A stretch of 64,000 bases of DNA from Pseudomonas putida NBRC 14164 (lineage in GTDB: Bacteria; Pseudomonadota; Gammaproteobacteria; Pseudomonadales; Pseudomonadaceae): positions 2,660,501 to 2,724,500 of the forward strand of contig NC_021505.1 in assembly GCF_000412675.1 (NCBI RefSeq), written 5' to 3'. Under the pieces are notes generated by a model. It searched no databases. It was not told where the DNA came from and saw nothing but the letters and a program-made list of their open reading frames with translations. The position numbers and the translations under genes are program-made. Shown here one piece after another: positions 62,961 through 64,000 of this stretch; the stretch's first letter is position 1, and the number at the start of each line of letters is the position of its first letter.

Positions 62961-64000
62961 TCAGAGCTTGATCAGCACCGACTTGAGCTCGGTGTAGTGC
63001 TCGATGGCCGCTGCGCCCATCTCACGACCCACGCCAGACATCTTGTAGCCACCAAACGGCAGCGCCGGGTCAAGCGCGCTGTGGCAGTTGACCCACACCG
63101 AGCCGGACTTGATGCGCGGGATCATCCGATGCACCGCCGCCAGGTCGTTGGACCAGATGCTCGCACCCAGGCCATAGGGGTTGTCGTTGGCCATGCCGAT
63201 TACTTCGTCCAGGTCATCGAACGGCATCGCCACCAGCACCGGCCCGAAGATTTCTTCCTGCACCAGGCGGTGGCGCTGGTCGACATCCACGATCACCGTC
63301 GGCTTGACGAAGTAACCCGGGCCAAAGCCTTCGCCGCCGCAGGCGATGGTCGCACCCAGTTCGCGGCCAAGCTCGATATAGCCGGTGACGCGGTCCTGCT
63401 GCTTGGCCGAGATCAACGGGCCCATCTGCACGGCCGGGTCCAGCCCGTTACCCAGCTTCATGCCGTTGGCGATGCCGGCGATGTCGGCCACCACATTGTC
63501 GAAGTGCTTGCGGTGCACGTACAGCCGCGAGCCAGCGCAGCACACCTGGCCCTGGTTGAAGAAGATCGCCGTGGCGGCGCCGGCAGCAGCTTCCTGCAGG
63601 TTGGCGTCGGGCATGACGATGGTCGGCGACTTGCCGCCCAGCTCCAGGGTGACGCGGGTCATGTTGTCCATGGCCGCCTTGCCGATCAGCTTGCCCACTT
63701 CGGTGGAACCGGTGAAGGTCAGCTTGTCGACGCCGGGGTGGCGGCTGAGCGCGGCGCCGGCATTCAGGCCGGTGCCGGTCACCACGTTGAACACGCCTGC
63801 CGGGTAGCCAGCTTCGTCTACCAGTTCAGCCAGCTTCAGCACGCTCAGTGGGGTTTCATCGGCGGGCTTGAGCACGATGGTGCAGCCGGTAGCCAGGGCC
63901 GGGCCGAGCTTCCAGCAGGCCAACAGCAGCGGGAAGTTCCAGGCGACGATGGCGCCGACCACGCCGATGGCCTCACGGCGCACAAAGCCGTGGAACTGGT
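62961..64000 (-). CDS. NAD-dependent aldehyde dehydrogenase, N-terminus beyond the window
   Basis: The last ~345 residues of an ALDH. Reading continues upstream past base 64000 without a start (FHGFVRREAIGVVGAIVAWNFPLLLACWKLGPAL). Catalytic Glu in VTLELGGKSP, catalytic Cys in NQGQVCCAGSRLYVHRKHF, plus EEIFGPVLVAMPFDD and LPFGGYKMSGVGREMGAAAIEHYTELKSVLIKL. Amine and alcohol oxidation clusters often have such an ALDH to remove the aldehyde. It is probably related to the qhp genes. Confidence 0.85.
   Translation of the reverse strand, partial: QFHGFVRREAIGVVGAIVAWNFPLLLACWKLGPALATGCTIVLKPADETPLSVLKLAELVDEAGYPAGVFNVVTGTGLNAGAALSRHPGVDKLTFTGSTEVGKLIGKAAMDNMTRVTLELGGKSPTIVMPDANLQEAAAGAATAIFFNQGQVCCAGSRLYVHRKHFDNVVADIAGIANGMKLGNGLDPAVQMGPLISAKQQDRVTGYIELGRELGATIACGGEGFGPGYFVKPTVIVDVDQRHRLVQEEIFGPVLVAMPFDDLDEVIGMANDNPYGLGASIWSNDLAAVHRMIPRIKSGSVWVNCHSALDPALPFGGYKMSGVGREMGAAAIEHYTELKSVLIKL

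Noticed and set aside
1..64000. CRISPR array, tRNA or rRNA gene
   Set aside because: No regularly spaced direct repeats with unique spacers, and no tRNA or rRNA-like conserved sequence, were seen on inspection; covariance-model and repeat-finder runs would be needed to exclude degenerate ones.

Overview
The window looks like a chromosome segment of a Pseudomonas putida-group bacterium. It has high GC, many REP/REPIN elements of the P. putida type (GTGGGAGCGG...CCGCTCCCAC arms), and gene families typical of that group: a complete malonate decarboxylase operon, a MnxG-type manganese oxidase, csgEFG, and quinohemoprotein amine dehydrogenase maturation genes. No rRNA, tRNA or CRISPR array was seen. 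Function calls rest on reading motifs by eye, without database searches.

Layout. 1-5570 is host core: the 3' end of a metal-chelatase ChlI/ChlD gene whose two halves are joined by an apparent programmed -1 frameshift site, a small conserved protein, a sigma54-dependent regulator with a VpsR-like receiver, an RlhA/U32 protein and a RidA-family protein. 5583-20523 is a ~14.9-kb integrated element bounded by a perfect 15-bp direct repeat. It has a P4-type tyrosine integrase at its left end, an AlpA-like regulator and an SF3 (D5-like) helicase at its right end, an iteron-like repeat region with a perfect palindrome, a serine recombinase with its own repeat array, and a left-to-right operon of virion-like proteins (a scaffold-like protein and large ejection/polyvalent-type proteins). 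It also carries membrane/coiled-coil cargo. I see no terminase, portal, major capsid, tail or lysis gene, so it resembles a phage satellite more than a prophage.

20634-32690 is host again: TrmK, a DUF2790 protein, a LysR regulator, an acyl-CoA dehydrogenase plus 3-hydroxyisobutyryl-CoA hydrolase pair (probable valine catabolism), then mdcABCDEGH and the MadL/MadM-type malonate transporter. Together these take up malonate, build the special acyl-carrier prosthetic group and decarboxylate malonate to acetate.

32916-45261 is a manganese-oxidase region: a sigma54 -24/-12 promoter, the ~1949-residue multicopper oxidase MnxG, a beta-propeller protein, two Sco-type copper chaperones, a c-type cytochrome/periplasmic-binding hybrid, a SurA-like chaperone and a receiver-only response regulator. 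45323-54393 is a GspE/PilMNOP/secretin/pseudopilin secretion cluster without a GspF gene, running directly into csgEFG without csgA or csgB. 54698-64000 holds an AcoR-like sigma54 activator, qhpF-qhpE-qhpG maturation genes, an orphan Rhs core/toxin-like gene, an outer-membrane porin and a truncated aldehyde dehydrogenase.

REP elements lie inside at least four reading frames (mdcB, the cytochrome hybrid, gspE and the PilP-like gene), always in N-terminal or linker regions.
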